Shown here piece after piece: positions 50,081 to 62,566 of a stretch of 64,000 bases of DNA. The notes beneath the pieces are model-generated. The model did not search any database, was not told the origin of the DNA, and worked only from the letters and a program-made list of their open reading frames with translations. Positions within the stretch are counted from its first letter, which is position 1, and every line of letters starts with the position of its first letter. Location: positions 1,546,395-1,610,394 of the forward strand of contig VTFK01000191.1 in NCBI GenBank assembly GCA_009617715.1, in the 5' to 3' direction. The position numbers and the translations under genes were made by a program. The DNA is from Plectrocnemia conspersa (lineage: Eukaryota > Arthropoda > Insecta > Trichoptera > Polycentropodidae).

Positions 50081-51616
50081 TTCGTAGTTCGATGGTTATT
50101 GAGTTACACAACGGGAGTTTTTACCGAATAAATCACACGAATGCGAATAAAAATTGGAGAAATTTTCAATTCCTGTGTGCCGTATGTCAACAAGATCCAC
50201 TTGTTCATATTTGATTGATTGCTACAAAAATATAAAAAGCTTGTCAATTTTTTGGCATTTAGAATTAACTGATATGGTTTCTTACGCAAAGCGAATGCGT
50301 TAAATTAATCTAATTTCATTAGCCATTACTGTTTATTATTTAAAATACATTGCTCAAGTCAAAGTCTATTATTTTTTTGATTTGATGAGTATTTTTTTAT
50401 TGTGTGAAACTGGATGTATAAAGTTGCATTGATACACTTAAGAGGTAGAATGATACAGGTGTGATACTTTGTTTCAAAGTTTCTATTAAATTACTGGTTC
50501 GAGCGCAGAATTCCTTTCAGTTCTGCTTATGACAGCTTATCAAAGGAATCTTCGAATAATTTCCAACGCATAAATACAATAAGGTTATTATAATAATTAC
50601 ACACATTACTAAAATAACAATACACTCAAAATTATATCAATTGAAAAAATAAAGCATTACATACAGTGTTAATTAAATAATATTTGGAATTGACTGACGT
50701 TAACATTTCATAAATTGATTGGTAATACTAATTTGTAGTTAATTTAAATATTTACTAATTTTCCCGCATATCTTGAATAGCAATTAATTTTCGATACATT
50801 TCTAGCAATTTCTATCAAGCTTTTGAAATAGCTTAATACATACTTTTTTCATATCAATTAAGAATTAAATATTGCTAAATTTATTATTGTCTTAGAAATA
50901 ACATATAAAATTTATTAAAAAAATAATACATACTTTTTTATTCATATAGATTTTTTTTATTTTCAAAAAGCATACTGAATAAAAAAAAACTATTTCTTAC
51001 CCTTTTTAGTATATACATATAGATGTTTAAAATTAGTGCTTCTGTGAACTTATGAAATTATCTTGTTGTACGTTGCACTTGTCTGTACATTGAACTGCAA
51101 TTGTATACTTCGTGGTTATTTTAATTGTATATTATAAGGAATAGAGAATAACGCAAATTTGAGGCTAAAGTTGCGGTGTAATGATTTGAAGCTTCACCGA
51201 AGACTATTAATATACATTTTATTATTGTGGCAAATGACAGAAACTGTATGCTGTTTTTGCAGTTTATTAATTGCCACACATAATAATTGAGAAGAAAAAG
51301 CGACCATTCTCCTTCTGACACTTTGCCCTCTCCCACGTTTGTCTGTGACGGCTCATTTTGAAAACAGCACACTGCTAATTAGTTACTAGAAATTTAATAA
51401 AAGATCTACATTTTATCCTTAGTAACAAAATGATATATATTTATACTTGTAGCTTTGTTAAAATATTCAAACATAAATCGCCATCATTAGGTAATTTTTT
51501 TCAATACTATTAATTATTAGTTTATATATGTGTTTTTGTATTTTTTCTTTGAAAAACAAAGTGTAAGAATTTTCCTTTGCTCTTTCTTCTAGGGCTGATC
51601 AAATTATTTTCAAATC

Positions 51617-51700
51617 AAATTTTGATCAGTAGGACAGCGCAGAAACAATTATCACTCCTCAGAAGGCAAAAATTCACGTCAAAAGCAATAAAATCGCAGT
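51617..51700 (+). repeat. FB-A family copy, core only
   Basis: The core (GAAACAATTATCACTCCTCA to TTCACGTCAAAAGCAATAAA) matches the copies at 17300 and 59190 with scattered changes. It lies in the K2P intron. Confidence 0.7.
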
Positions 51701-52289
51701 GGTTCTTTAATTAACTAGTCGCAGATTCAAATATTTAAAGAGCTTGAAAAACATTTACACGTATTCCACAAGGATTCGATAAAAAATATAATAAAAAAAT
51801 AGGTTATAATATATATTATGTATTTTATGAAGATCAATTAAAAATAAGGTGCTAGAAAAACGAAAGAAAAATAAAATACACGAGCAAAAAGACGAATTAT
51901 TATTATTATTATTAATTTATTATTTTTTTTTTATTTTTTTATTTAAAAAATGTATATATTTTTACTAGAATCAATTTTTGTTCTTGATTGTGCTAACACT
52001 GATATTTACACTTACGCAAACTATTATTAAGTTAATTTTATTTTATTTTCTAGAATTCATCTTTAATTTTTGTATGCATTATAAGCTTGAATTTACTTGA
52101 TATTTTATAAAACCATGTAAATCTAAGGTATATGTATAGTATATTAGAAAAAATATAACATTGCCACAGTCTATGTTAAAATAAACTTCTCTTAACTTGG
52201 TCCTTTTTAAGCAAAACTGTCCTATTTAACCCATCTAAACCTAGACATATATTTCTACAATATCCGCGGTTAGGTTTAATTTAAAAGTG

Positions 52290-52680
52290 GGTCGAGTGTG
52301 TATCCACTTTTAGTAGAGAAATCCCACACCAATTTATTGGCTAGAAGAGAGCCAGCAGTGGCGCAGAGGAGTCTTCGGGGCACAAATATTACAAATCCTC
52401 TCACGCCCGAGGCAGTTTCTTTCAATTACTCCATCGTGTCCACCCTTAACTTGTTATTTTACTGTATTGGGTTTAACCGTGTACCTATTCTCTCTCCTTC
52501 TTCGTATAATATAATATATTGCGTCTCAAGCTTTTGTACAAATTTCCCTTGTACGCTTCTGATACGTTTCCAAAGTATCAGCCGGTTGGCCTACATTCGT
52601 ATCAATCACTCGCAGGTGCTTTCGGGTAAAAAAAAAAAAAAAGTACATAAATCGATAGTGGCACACTTCAGTTGATCATT
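52290..52680. other. GC-richer intronic block
   Basis: It holds the longest accidental frame of the window (125 codons, 52298-52675), which begins with GTG and has no recognisable domain, so no gene is called. A 9-bp hairpin (TAAAAGTGG 52282-52290 with CCACTTTTA 52304-52312) is at its left edge. Confidence 0.3.
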
Positions 52681-55144
52681 ACAGTTTTTGTAATATATGA
52701 AGTGACTACGCGTGTATATTCTATATAACCATTTATCACATATAAATTATATACATTATCCTAATCAAATTTTTAATTTCCTTTAAAGAAATTATAACAT
52801 ACTATCAAAAAATTATATAGCTATTCAATCGATAACATTTAATTTATTATTATTGACTTTAAATAATTTATTAAAAATAATATAAGGAGTCATAACTTCC
52901 TTGTCTGAAAATGTCCGTTTTAAAATTTCTGGGTCATTTTTACTTATTATGATAATAGTTAATTTTATTCTTATTCCATTCTTATATACCTAATAAAAAT
53001 ATATTTGCTGTTTAACTTTCACTTAAAAGATAGTCTGATAACATTTAAACTAAGCAAATTCATTATCTAATCAATTACTTATAAAAAAATATACAACATT
53101 TTAAATGCTTGCCAATGATGTACATTATCTCCATAATTCATTCTATATAAAACGCGTATGAAGATCTGATTTTTACGTGAGATAAAACCATACTCAAATA
53201 ATAAATCGGCTCACGCCAGAATAAAGAAGTGCCCTGGCACACTTGAGGGTCATTGCATAGGTTTTAAGTAAATTAAATTTAAAATAACATAATAAAACTG
53301 GATATTTTTTTTGAAGGACTGTAGACAATAAGGCGTAAGTGTTTTTTTTATTTCCGCACTTTTCAAACGATCAGTTTTCTCTGCCAATTGATACTATATA
53401 GAGAAATGTATGTATGTGTACATATATAAAATGGAAACGAAATCTATTGAAATGTTAGGTTCGGATGTATAAAATCGAACTAGAACAGCAATAAAGCTTT
53501 TACAAACGACTACTTCGATGAGTTCGCTTTAAACTAACCGCACGCGATTTATTCTTAACTTCGGAAAACATAACTTTTATGCTTGAGGCTAAAGCATAAA
53601 CTAACAATATTAAAAGCACACATGAGTAAACTCTATGCTTTCGAATAAACGTTGTCATCGTACAGTTTTATTTTATTATCTGTGAAAGATCAGATTCCTT
53701 TATACAATAACACTAATAAAAAATCAAGTGCGTTTATATATTATTTATTGAATTTCTTTGTGCTTTTCAATGTACAACTTTCAGTGCTTCGTCTTCAATT
53801 TTATATTTGTCGAGCTAACAATATAAATTACAGATTACATACAATAATATATAGCTATATGTTCATCATATTAATTATTGTGCGATGCATCAATAAAGTG
53901 TTATATTTTTCGCCTAATGTGATTCTACTTATTGATTGAATAAGATGTAAATTTTATTGTCGTCATTGCACTACAACTGATCATATTCAAGTTACATAAA
54001 TTTAAAATATTGGTTATTATTGATTTGAAAACGTTAATTAAATCAGTAATACTAACAAAACAGCAAGCCTATATATACAAGATATATAGTATATGCTAAT
54101 AAATACGGAACAACGACCTAATTTTATCTTTAAATAGATTTCGTACAAACGTCCAGATTAGCAGAAACGAAATTATATATCGTGGTACTGATATAGAAAT
54201 AGATTATCCATCACTATGTGCTTACCACGAACGACAAAAAAATATATTATGGGACTCTGTGAGTTATCTATATTTAAAAGCAATTTTTATTTGCCACTAA
54301 CAAAGAAAAAGTCACTAAAAATATATTTCGGTCTAAATTTTTTTCTTTTCTAAAACCAAAACAATCTTTTTATGATTCATAAATAAAAAATAATACAATA
54401 GATAACAATCAACTTGCAAATAAATATTCCACATACCATAGTCTAAATTAATATGTCAGAAAACATCAGGTGCAATGACGTAATCAAAGTTGAGTATATA
54501 CGTACACAACATGTCTTAAGCGCTCTGAATTTAATTACAAACCGCATATGTAAATATTAATTAAAGAACTATAAATTTCTACAATTGGTTGGTCAGAGAG
54601 TAATTAATTACTTGTCGGTCGACCTAAAGGAAACAGCTGCACACAAAGAGCTATGTTTTGCAGATTTGTTTTATTGACTCACTGCGTTTAAGAAGAGAGG
54701 GTATTGATACGCCGACGCTAACATACGAGTCCTAGCACGGCGATTAATAAAAATGTGACTTGAACAAAAATTTTACTGTCAACGTAGACAGTTTAGCAGT
54801 CTTTTATCTGCTAGCTATATTTACATACACAATTATTTAAAGCATAATTAAACATACAGTACAGTAAAATTCTAACTAGAGTCCCGCAGGGTATTTTTCT
54901 CGGATCGTTATAAAATATTTTTTACTAAAAAAAACTGACTTATCAATGTACGATGACAAAAAATCTGTCATAACTAGATGTTACGGTTTCAAATTAATTT
55001 CAGCTATATAACAAAAATTGTTATAAAGCTTGATTCAATATTTTAATAAATATAAAACCTAAATAAAGCGATTAAAATTAAAGCACTAAGCAAAAAAATG
55101 GGTATCTCAAGTTAAAATTTACTAAATATACACGAAACTCAAAT

Positions 55145-55215
55145 CCAAAAGTCTTGCTGCCATGGCGGCCTTAAAACCAATATTTAAGAAAAACATATTA
55201 TATAATCACATTATA
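55145..55215 (+). repeat. Dispersed repeat family R-D, copy 2
   Basis: This is the counterpart of 252-330, about 55 kb away in the K2P intron, with the same block order. Confidence 0.5.
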
Positions 55216-55689
55216 ATGCAATCGCGTAAATATGTGTTTATATAAATGCAATAACAGGGGTTCCTAATCATTCATTATTAATATATTTATCATTATTTGC
55301 TAATTGGTTCAAATCGCCACTAACAACGAAACACGATTAAATGAATACGAGTATTTTTACAATCGCAACTTTATCACAGTCAAATCCCAAAATCTCACAT
55401 ATAAGCAAAATAAATTATATAAAAAAAACAAAAACTACAATACATAGTTCATTGGAAGGACAATATAAAAAGCCAGAACCAATATCAATAAACTTTCCAG
55501 AAAGACTGCGTTTTCATCTACAACTGCAACAGCTATTCAAGTTAATCAATAAGTCACCTCATCATTTAACAAGTGAATATATTTAGTTTTGGAGAAACCT
55601 AGATTTACATATCAAAGTGCCTTCAGACTATGTTGTATAAATAATACGTTTGTGCTTATACGTATATTGCATTTCAACTGTCAAAATGC

Positions 55690-55930
55690 AAATTGAACAC
55701 TCCACAAGTGAGTGCAATTCTTCGGCGTTTCCGGGCCGCGAGGCCGCGTTTATTACCCCTGTCAGATTTATTTCGGCTCGAGAATGTACTCGCTCGCGCG
55801 TTCTTGAAAAGCATATTTTCCTTTATTTATCTCCGGCGGCCGTACATAGGAATCTCCTTCCCTTATATACCCAGCAGTATGTAAGGATTTAAAGCGTGCC
55901 GAGGGCTTTACGCATGGCAGCATTTGATGG
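55690..55930. other. GC-richer intronic block
   Basis: GTTTCCGGGCCGCGAGGCCG and related words stand out from the flanks. Two overlapping frames in different phases argue against coding. Candidate intronic enhancer. Confidence 0.35.
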
Positions 55931-57447
55931 GGCCCTTGTCTCTTTGATAAGGATAATATTATAATTTAAATTAACCGCACAATCAAAATAAGTATTCAAA
56001 ACCTATAAACAAATTGCGGCCTTTTAATGCGGCAAATAGATAATATGGGTACATATAATGTGGGTATCGCAAAAATAAAATAAAGAAATAAATTAATTTT
56101 CTAAAATTAACAAGTACGACTTAATATCTGTAAAATGAACAACCCATCTAGATTAAATACATTGTATGCTTTTGTATACACATTTAACGACTGAATTATA
56201 TACCTATATTACACATTTTATATTATTAAATAATTAAAAACATGTATTGTAGAGTTTAACTACAAAAATTTTAACAAAAAAAATTAAAAACCAAAACTAG
56301 TTTCAAATCTGTCGCAAACACAAGCATTTAAAATAACATATTTAATAACATGTTTCCAGCGACATTTTTCAGAGAATTTGAACACGCTTTACCTGCAAAG
56401 GTTTATTTATGTGTACTTTTTCGATAAGTGACAGCGTCAGTTGTCGCGAACGAGATCGCAAGGGATTTAAATTTTAATGTCTGAAACTTGTTTACGACAG
56501 CTTAACATCATCGTCAAGCTTTATAATATAAAAAATCAATTTTTAACAATGTACTCGAATATTTAAAAGCAGAGACTTGTAAGAAATTCGACAACTTTTT
56601 CTTTATTCCGGATAACGAGTACGTGCGCCATTGCTTTCTTTGGCTTGTGAAATGTTTACAAAATTTTTAAGCCCTCGTTCAGAAAGGGGATTCTCTCTCA
56701 AGTCCATCTTGTGCTTTGAATCCCTGCATTAAGACGCTACGGAACATCTGCAGTACTTTTTAATTAGAGCGAAATAAATTAGGTGAAATTAAATGATGCC
56801 AGAAAATGAACATTAAATTATAACACAAGAAATCTGAAGAGGCTATGATTTAATACTAACATTTTTTTATCTTGTTTTAAAATTAAGAAAACATTATCAT
56901 TTAAATACCTTAAAATAATAATTGTAATTTAACTATCGTACCTGACAAAAAAATACGTATTATACATATAATAAAAAGTTATTTTCTCCAAGATGTTACA
57001 TGAGCAATCCAGATTCGCAACGAGCTCACAAAACACAAGTAGTTTATGGCGTTAACTATGACTTTTGCTTTTATTTCATTTTACTGAAGATTTCGCATAC
57101 GTTTACATAATTTAAATATATTATATTTTGACTTGAGCGGATATCGGTAAAATACAACTGTTCGTGTGCAGCGTTCATTTATATATCTAGTTCCTTCGGG
57201 TCGGGCGGCACTGAATTAATGACTACCCGACCGATCAATTGTGGAAGTACGTAGTTTATAAACCACTCTTGCGGTCCGTAAATGAATGCGCAAATGTGAT
57301 TTTTAATGGGGTTAAAAAGTTTTTAACACCTCTCCCGTCTACACCATGACATTTGATGATGTTGCATTCGATATTATTGATTCTAATGAAGGTGCTAAAT
57401 CTTCGCAGCAGTACACACATAAACTTTTTGCTCAATTATGCACAAAC

Positions 57448-57464
57448 TTTTTTTTTTTTTTTTT
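57448..57464 (-). other. Poly-T run, possible remnant of a LINE poly(A) tail
   Basis: Seventeen consecutive T on the plus strand (A on the minus strand) lie about 95 bases downstream of the last recognisable RT block of the minus-strand LINE relic. The position fits a retrotransposon tail, but long T runs are common in this DNA, so the link is an inference. Confidence 0.35.
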
Positions 57465-57557
57465 ATGTAATTACTATGTTCCGTAAAAAAATTATCTACA
57501 ACTACACCTAAATATTTTATTATTCACTATTTTTATAAGAGAGTTAATAATAATACA

Positions 57558-58070
57558 TTCAGTTAAAGTACACTATTTTTTAACCATCTTTCTAAATGGC
57601 GCTTTTTTAGAGGTTTGTTTTTCGAATTAGCAACATTTTGAAAATCGCTAAAAATTAATACAGCAAGTTACACGCGCTTTGCATAATGAAGCGGAGCAAA
57701 CTTAATGCCTAATTGCAAACTTTGGCGATGTGCATACAAAATCTCAAAAATCGATGATTTGGAAGTGACAACATGACACTTGATAATGCTGAAAGGTAGT
57801 CGATTATCGACCGACCACCTCCATGGCGACTTCATTTCTTTCTCTCAATAAAGTAAATCGGAATTTGTGCGAATACTGTGAAACAGTTTTAGGGCATTGA
57901 TATATTATATAATAAATATTCCAACCTATTTGCCGCATGTCGTTTATGAAGAGAAAAAAGAGCAGAGGACCCAGATTGGATCCCTGTAGTACTCGAGAAT
58001 AAGCAAAATACTTATCGGAGCAAAGATTGCCATATTGTATCGGAAATTATGTTTCATGTTGGTGAAGCTT
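57558..58070 (-). pseudogene. LINE reverse-transcriptase relic (CR1/jockey-like), in the K2P intron
   Basis: A 27-codon uninterrupted minus-strand stretch (58001-57921) reads as the RT signature RVLQGSNLGPLLFFLFINDM, with upstream residues K-L-H-Q visible from about 58070. Further down the minus strand, HLERWLKNSVL-stop-LN (57599-57558) fits the thumb-proximal block that follows the catalytic motif in such enzymes. The segment between, where the YADD box should be, is too decayed to read. The signature differs from the relic at 6240-8000, so this is a different family. A 17-base T run at 57448-57464 lies where a poly(A) tail would be, though the RT C-terminus looks deleted. It is antisense to the channel gene. 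Confidence 0.75.
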
Positions 58071-58081
58071 AATCAATGACA

Positions 58082-58092
58082 CCCCCCCCCCC
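58082..58092 (+). repeat. C11 homopolymer
   Basis: Eleven consecutive C in a very AT-rich region, just upstream (in the LINE's sense) of the intronic RT relic. It may be element-derived or an assembly or sequencing artefact. Confidence 0.8.
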
Positions 58093-58429
58093 TTTCTCCA
58101 AGTTTATGTTAAATAAAATCTTTGATCTTTTTTTATTAAAGTCTTTGTGCCGCATGATTCAGATTTATAATTAACAAATAAATTCGTAACATCACATGTA
58201 TTATGTTAATAGCGAAAAAATAAAATATAGTAAATTTTCAATTTACTTAACTTCACAATTTTACATAAACGTTACCTAAAGAAAATACACACCCAAAAAT
58301 GTTCTATAAACCTTTTTTATTTACTAACCTAAATATATAATCAACTGTGTGGATTTGTCCTAAACAAATCGATCGCCGAGAAAGGTCACGCGTAAAAAAG
58401 CAAACATAAATAAAACTCCAGAGCTTTGT

Positions 58430-58880
58430 TCGCCCAAAAGCTTACACACATACACACACATGGGCACGGTTTTTTTTTGTTCCATATCTCGATTGAGTTA
58501 GCTGTCGCTGCACCGAGAAAGCAAAAGGGCTTTGAAAACACCCGGTACCTACCCTAGCCGGTATAACGCAATAAAAGGAAACGGCGTTCGACCGTTCCGT
58601 TAATGTCTGTTCGAGTTCACGCTCCGAGGACCTTAGCGCACAGACAGAAACTATTAGATTATTGTAATAATGTTTGACTCCCAGATCACATAGTTTCTCC
58701 CTTCGTGAAAGCCTTTTATTCGGTGGAAACTATTTCGCGACGGCTCTTACTTGCCCACCCCACGAATCGCGGCGCCTCGATACCCCGCATCCGCAAAAAG
58801 CGACCGTATAAATTTCCACTTTTTACGACGTCTATTTAACGCTATTTTACGCGACGATTTGGCCCTCAGTGTGTTTATTT
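58430..58880. other. GC-richer intronic block, the largest in the intron
   Basis: About 450 bases with many CG dinucleotides (CGGCGTTCGACCGTTCCG, ATCGCGGCGCCTCGATACC). No open frame or splice-bounded exon encoding K2P sequence is visible. Candidate enhancer or alternative promoter. Confidence 0.4.
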
Positions 58881-59189
58881 TGTATTAAACGGTTAGGGTA
58901 ATGAAACAAAATATATCAGGTTACAACAAAATACAGGATGATCCATTACATACTATTTTACTAATTTTAAACCAATTTAAATAACATTAATATTGAAAAA
59001 ATATTATAGTATGGTAATACAATTAAACAGTATTTATTAACACATGTACACTTCTTAATATCTCTATAATAAGCGAAAAAAGAAGTATAGACAGACGTCG
59101 CGTTTTGCATTTTGCTTCATTGTTTATCTGCACTTGAATATTACACTATTAAAAATTATGCTACTATGCTAACCCATATTTTACGACTT

Positions 59190-59350
59190 CTAATATAAGA
59201 GTATCGGTCAAAATATATTCAAAGCGAATTTTGGTCAATAGGAGGACGCAAAAACAATTATCACTTCTCAGAAGTAAAAAATTCACGTCAAAAGCAAAAG
59301 TGAAAATTGTTTTTTGCGCTCTCCTATTGATCAAAATTCGGTTTATAAAT
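59190..59350. mobile_element. Foldback repeat element (family FB-A), complete hairpin copy
   Basis: The left arm 59224-59266 (GCGAATTTTGGTCAATAGGA onward) and the right arm 59298-59342 are inverted copies with few mismatches around a loop of about 31 bases. The loop and inner arm contain the mini-hairpin ACTTCTCAGAAGT. Related but one-armed copies lie at 17300-17425 and 51617-51700. The structure suggests a non-autonomous DNA transposon, but its superfamily is unknown. Confidence 0.7.
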
Positions 59351-60834
59351 GCTTATGCTTAATTTGATTTTTACTTATTTAAAGTCTTAATATTTTTTTA
59401 CAAAGTCCTAATATGAACTCTAGGTAACCGAGCTCTTTTTGCATTAAGTAAATAACAATAGTAAAGAATTAACTAATTACTATTTACAAGGATAGAGAGA
59501 AACGTTTTTTTTTATCATTGCATTCTTGGATATTTTTTTTTTCGGGTAATGGTCCTAACATCTGGTATGGGTACAAGGTTTACCCTAAATAAATAGTATA
59601 TAAATAATATGTAAGAAGTCTTACTTTTGTGATTAAATAAATTGTACCGCAGTGGATTCAATAAGGAAAAAGTTTTTAACCGGTAAAGGTTAATTAGTCA
59701 CTCCCTTGAAATTCTAGTTAAAATTATACAAGAAAAATTCACATTCATTGCAAAGAAGCTATTAACAAAAAACAATTTAGATTTTGAAAAGGCTTAGGTT
59801 ACACAAAAAGCGATACTTTGCATAGGATAGCACGAAGTTTGTTAATCTTTTTACGTTTACTTCGTAGATTTTAAGAAAGTATTCTACTGCGTAAAACATT
59901 ATTATTTCATAGAAAGCCTTAACCACTTTTTTTTATAAAATTACGCTTATGTAATATGATAATTGAATATGTACAATATCCTACAAATATTATTTCGCAA
60001 GTCTTACAGAGTAAAAAACTTCAAAAGGGACAAAACATATATTTAAAATTAATTTCTTAAGCTAGCTCATAATATTCTTAACTTAATAATTGGCATCTCA
60101 AATTTTATCTTAAGATCGTTTTAGTAGAATCCAAAATTAAAGCGTACCATAATAAAGAAATTTTCTCATTTTTTTGGGTTTCATTGCAGGATACATTTTT
60201 GCATGTCCTTCGTAGTTTTGGGGACCCACAAAAACTTGTATTTATGTACATGTAAGAAATTATAACAGTTTTGTACAGCTAAATCTTGATTTTATTATAG
60301 TTTCTAAGACCCTATTAGGTTTTACTAAAATGATAATATTTTACATATTTCTTAAATTATGATTTGATGGAATGTTACAATCGAAACTCAATCGAAAAAA
60401 TAATTATATACTTCAAGTTAATATAAATTATTTAATAACAAAAACTAAATAAATATTTTTTATATAAAAAGAAATATTTTTTAATATTACATATAGCACA
60501 TTTTATCATAAATCTGTCTAGAACAGGCGGCGGTTACTCGAAGATGATTTTGATTACTTTTCAAATTGAGGAAATAGAAAAAGAAACTTGGATTAAAAAT
60601 TGATATCTTTTACGCTGCTTCATATACAAAATTTGAACATTTTAGTTGATTGATATTTTTATGCGTGTCACTTTAAAGGTTCTGTTTATTTATTCATATA
60701 CATATATTATGAATAAAATATGAAATATGTACAAATAGTGAGAGGGGAGAAACAGCATCAAGTCTCCTTATGAATAATAAATTTTGGTGAAATTTAGTTT
60801 TCCGCCAGCTCGCAGTACTACTTTAATATCTAGC

Positions 60835-60880
60835 CGCAAAGGTCGCACGGGGTCGTTTGGACCCCGGGATGGTCTCTGAA
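60835..60880. repeat. G+C-rich hairpin, piggyBac-like sub-terminal motif
   Basis: CGGGGTC (60848-60854), loop GTTTG, GACCCCG (60860-60866) form a perfect 7-bp stem in AT-rich surroundings. Similar stems lie near the ends of piggyBac-type elements. There is no TTAA at the expected edge, so the assignment is weak. Confidence 0.35.
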
Positions 60881-61570
60881 ATAAAAACGGCTTACGGTTA
60901 TCCTTTTACGTTGGTATTTTCTTTCTTTTTCTTAAGCGTTAGGCCTATCGGAAAATTTAGCCTCTTTAACACCCCCTGTGTTATCCAGATCAAAGAAAAA
61001 AGAATATCTATTTATTTATGTAATTTAAACCCCATTGGTTGCTACAATTGCGACACCACGCGTCCGGCATACTTGACATAACGAATGTCGTATATTTGTG
61101 ACGCATTTTGTTGTACATATATATCTTGTCTAAATGTGCGTCATGTTTTATATATAGATCATTACTTTAACTTTTTAGAATACCACAATGAAATAAATTA
61201 AACACAATTAACAACTACTAAGCAAATAGTAAAACACTAGAATAAAATCAAAGTCTAAATTAGTGACATATATTTTAATAAATATAAACAATTTTTACAG
61301 TTCACGATTAATAGATGCTACGATGTACGAATAAAATAAATTTTATTTTAATTATAAATACGTAAATTTTATTTTAAATATTATTTACATTTATATTTGA
61401 AATTAGAAAAATCTTTGAAAACTTTATCCATAGTAATCGATTATAATTTAATTATTTAGTAATCATTAATTCTAATCTTCAAGATACGATAAAGCCATAA
61501 ACTAAATGTAAACTTATTTCTAATTATTTTCCTTTAGATCATAAAGTGTATTTGGTAAAAAAAAAATATT

Positions 61571-61606
61571 TGTTGGTTTTATAAAAATTATTGTATAAAA
61601 CCAACA
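61571..61606. repeat. Perfect 13-bp inverted repeat with 10-base loop
   Basis: TGTTGGTTTTATA (61571-61583) and TATAAAACCAACA (61594-61606) are exact inverses. The function is unknown; it lies in the K2P intron. Confidence 0.8.
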
Positions 61607-62277
61607 CAAATTACCACTATAGTTTGACGTTTTTTAAAAGTTAAAAAAATCGAATTCACGTTTTCATAATTGTTGACTTAAGCTCTAATATGTAATTAGT
61701 ATTTTAAATCAAATTAATAATAAAAATATTAAAAGAAAGTGAATATTAATATGTTTAATATTGTCTTGTTTATTATTATGGCTATATACGATACAAATAT
61801 ATATGACCCAATTTGATTACAATTATAATATGCATAAAACAATGCTGTAATAAGTTAATATATAAAGTACACATAACCTTAACTAGGACATATATACTTA
61901 TTGCATATAATTTATTTATTAAGCACCGTAGCGACTATTCCGGCGTCACAACGTAAATTTTCGCGCTACTTAGACGACCAAACCCGCATTTTTGTGTTTA
62001 AACTATTGTTTAATATAGACACAATAAAACATTTTTATTTTAAAATAAGTGTGTAGTTTAATTTAATATTTCATCTTATAAATAAATTATGTTATAAATT
62101 GCATTTTTAATATAACAACATAGGTTACTATATTATAAAAAATATTTAAGTGAATAAAAATGAAATTTTGTACGAAATGCATTTTGCCAAATAAATGATT
62201 TGTAAAATATTTGTAATATTAAATCTAAATTTGAGGTTGAAATAGCGTATTCTATACATATATAAAGGTCAGAATAG

Positions 62278-62346
62278 CGTAGTCGATACATTATCAACTA
62301 ATAACCCAAAAGCCGTGGGCTCGGCCACGACAGCTGACTCAATTTT
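62278..62346 (+). mobile_element. tRNA-like SINE head of a second family
   Basis: GCGTAGTCGATACATTATCA, CTAATAACCCAAAAGCCGTG and GGCTCGGCCACGAC follow the layout of a tRNA-derived SINE with a decayed B box (GGCTCGGCC where GGTTCGANT is expected). A T run follows. No second copy was found in the window. Confidence 0.5.
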
Positions 62347-62479
62347 TTTTTAAATCTAGCTCAAGCTGCAAAGTGACATCTATTGATTATAAATTATATC
62401 ACACATAATAATTGCATTTTAATTATATAAAACTGATAAGTCTAGTAGTTTTAATACCTACTTGTAGGTATTGAATTGT

Positions 62480-62566
62480 ACTCAGTTTTATTAGTACAGA
62501 TTTTTTACTTACTCAGTTTTATTAGTACAGATTTTTTACTTACTCAGTTTTATTAGTACAGATTTA
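62480..62566 (+). repeat. 31-bp minisatellite, about 2.8 units
   Basis: The unit begins ACTCAGTTTTATTAGTACAG and has starts at 62480, 62511 and 62542. The first two copies are identical and the third is truncated. It lies in the K2P intron. Confidence 0.92.

Noticed and set aside
51121..51372. 83-codon minus-strand frame
   Set aside because: No domain, signal peptide or neighbouring splice pattern. It is within the chance length for an intron of this size.
52298..52675. 125-codon open frame on the plus strand
   Set aside because: It begins with GTG, not ATG, has no recognisable domain, lies inside a large intron and ends in a poly-Lys accident of an A run.
56700..56730. Possible continuation exon of the channel around ACGCTACGGAACAT
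   Set aside because: The bases before it do not give an acceptor in the phase needed to complete Gly-Tyr-Gly, and the following codons do not resemble a K2P channel.
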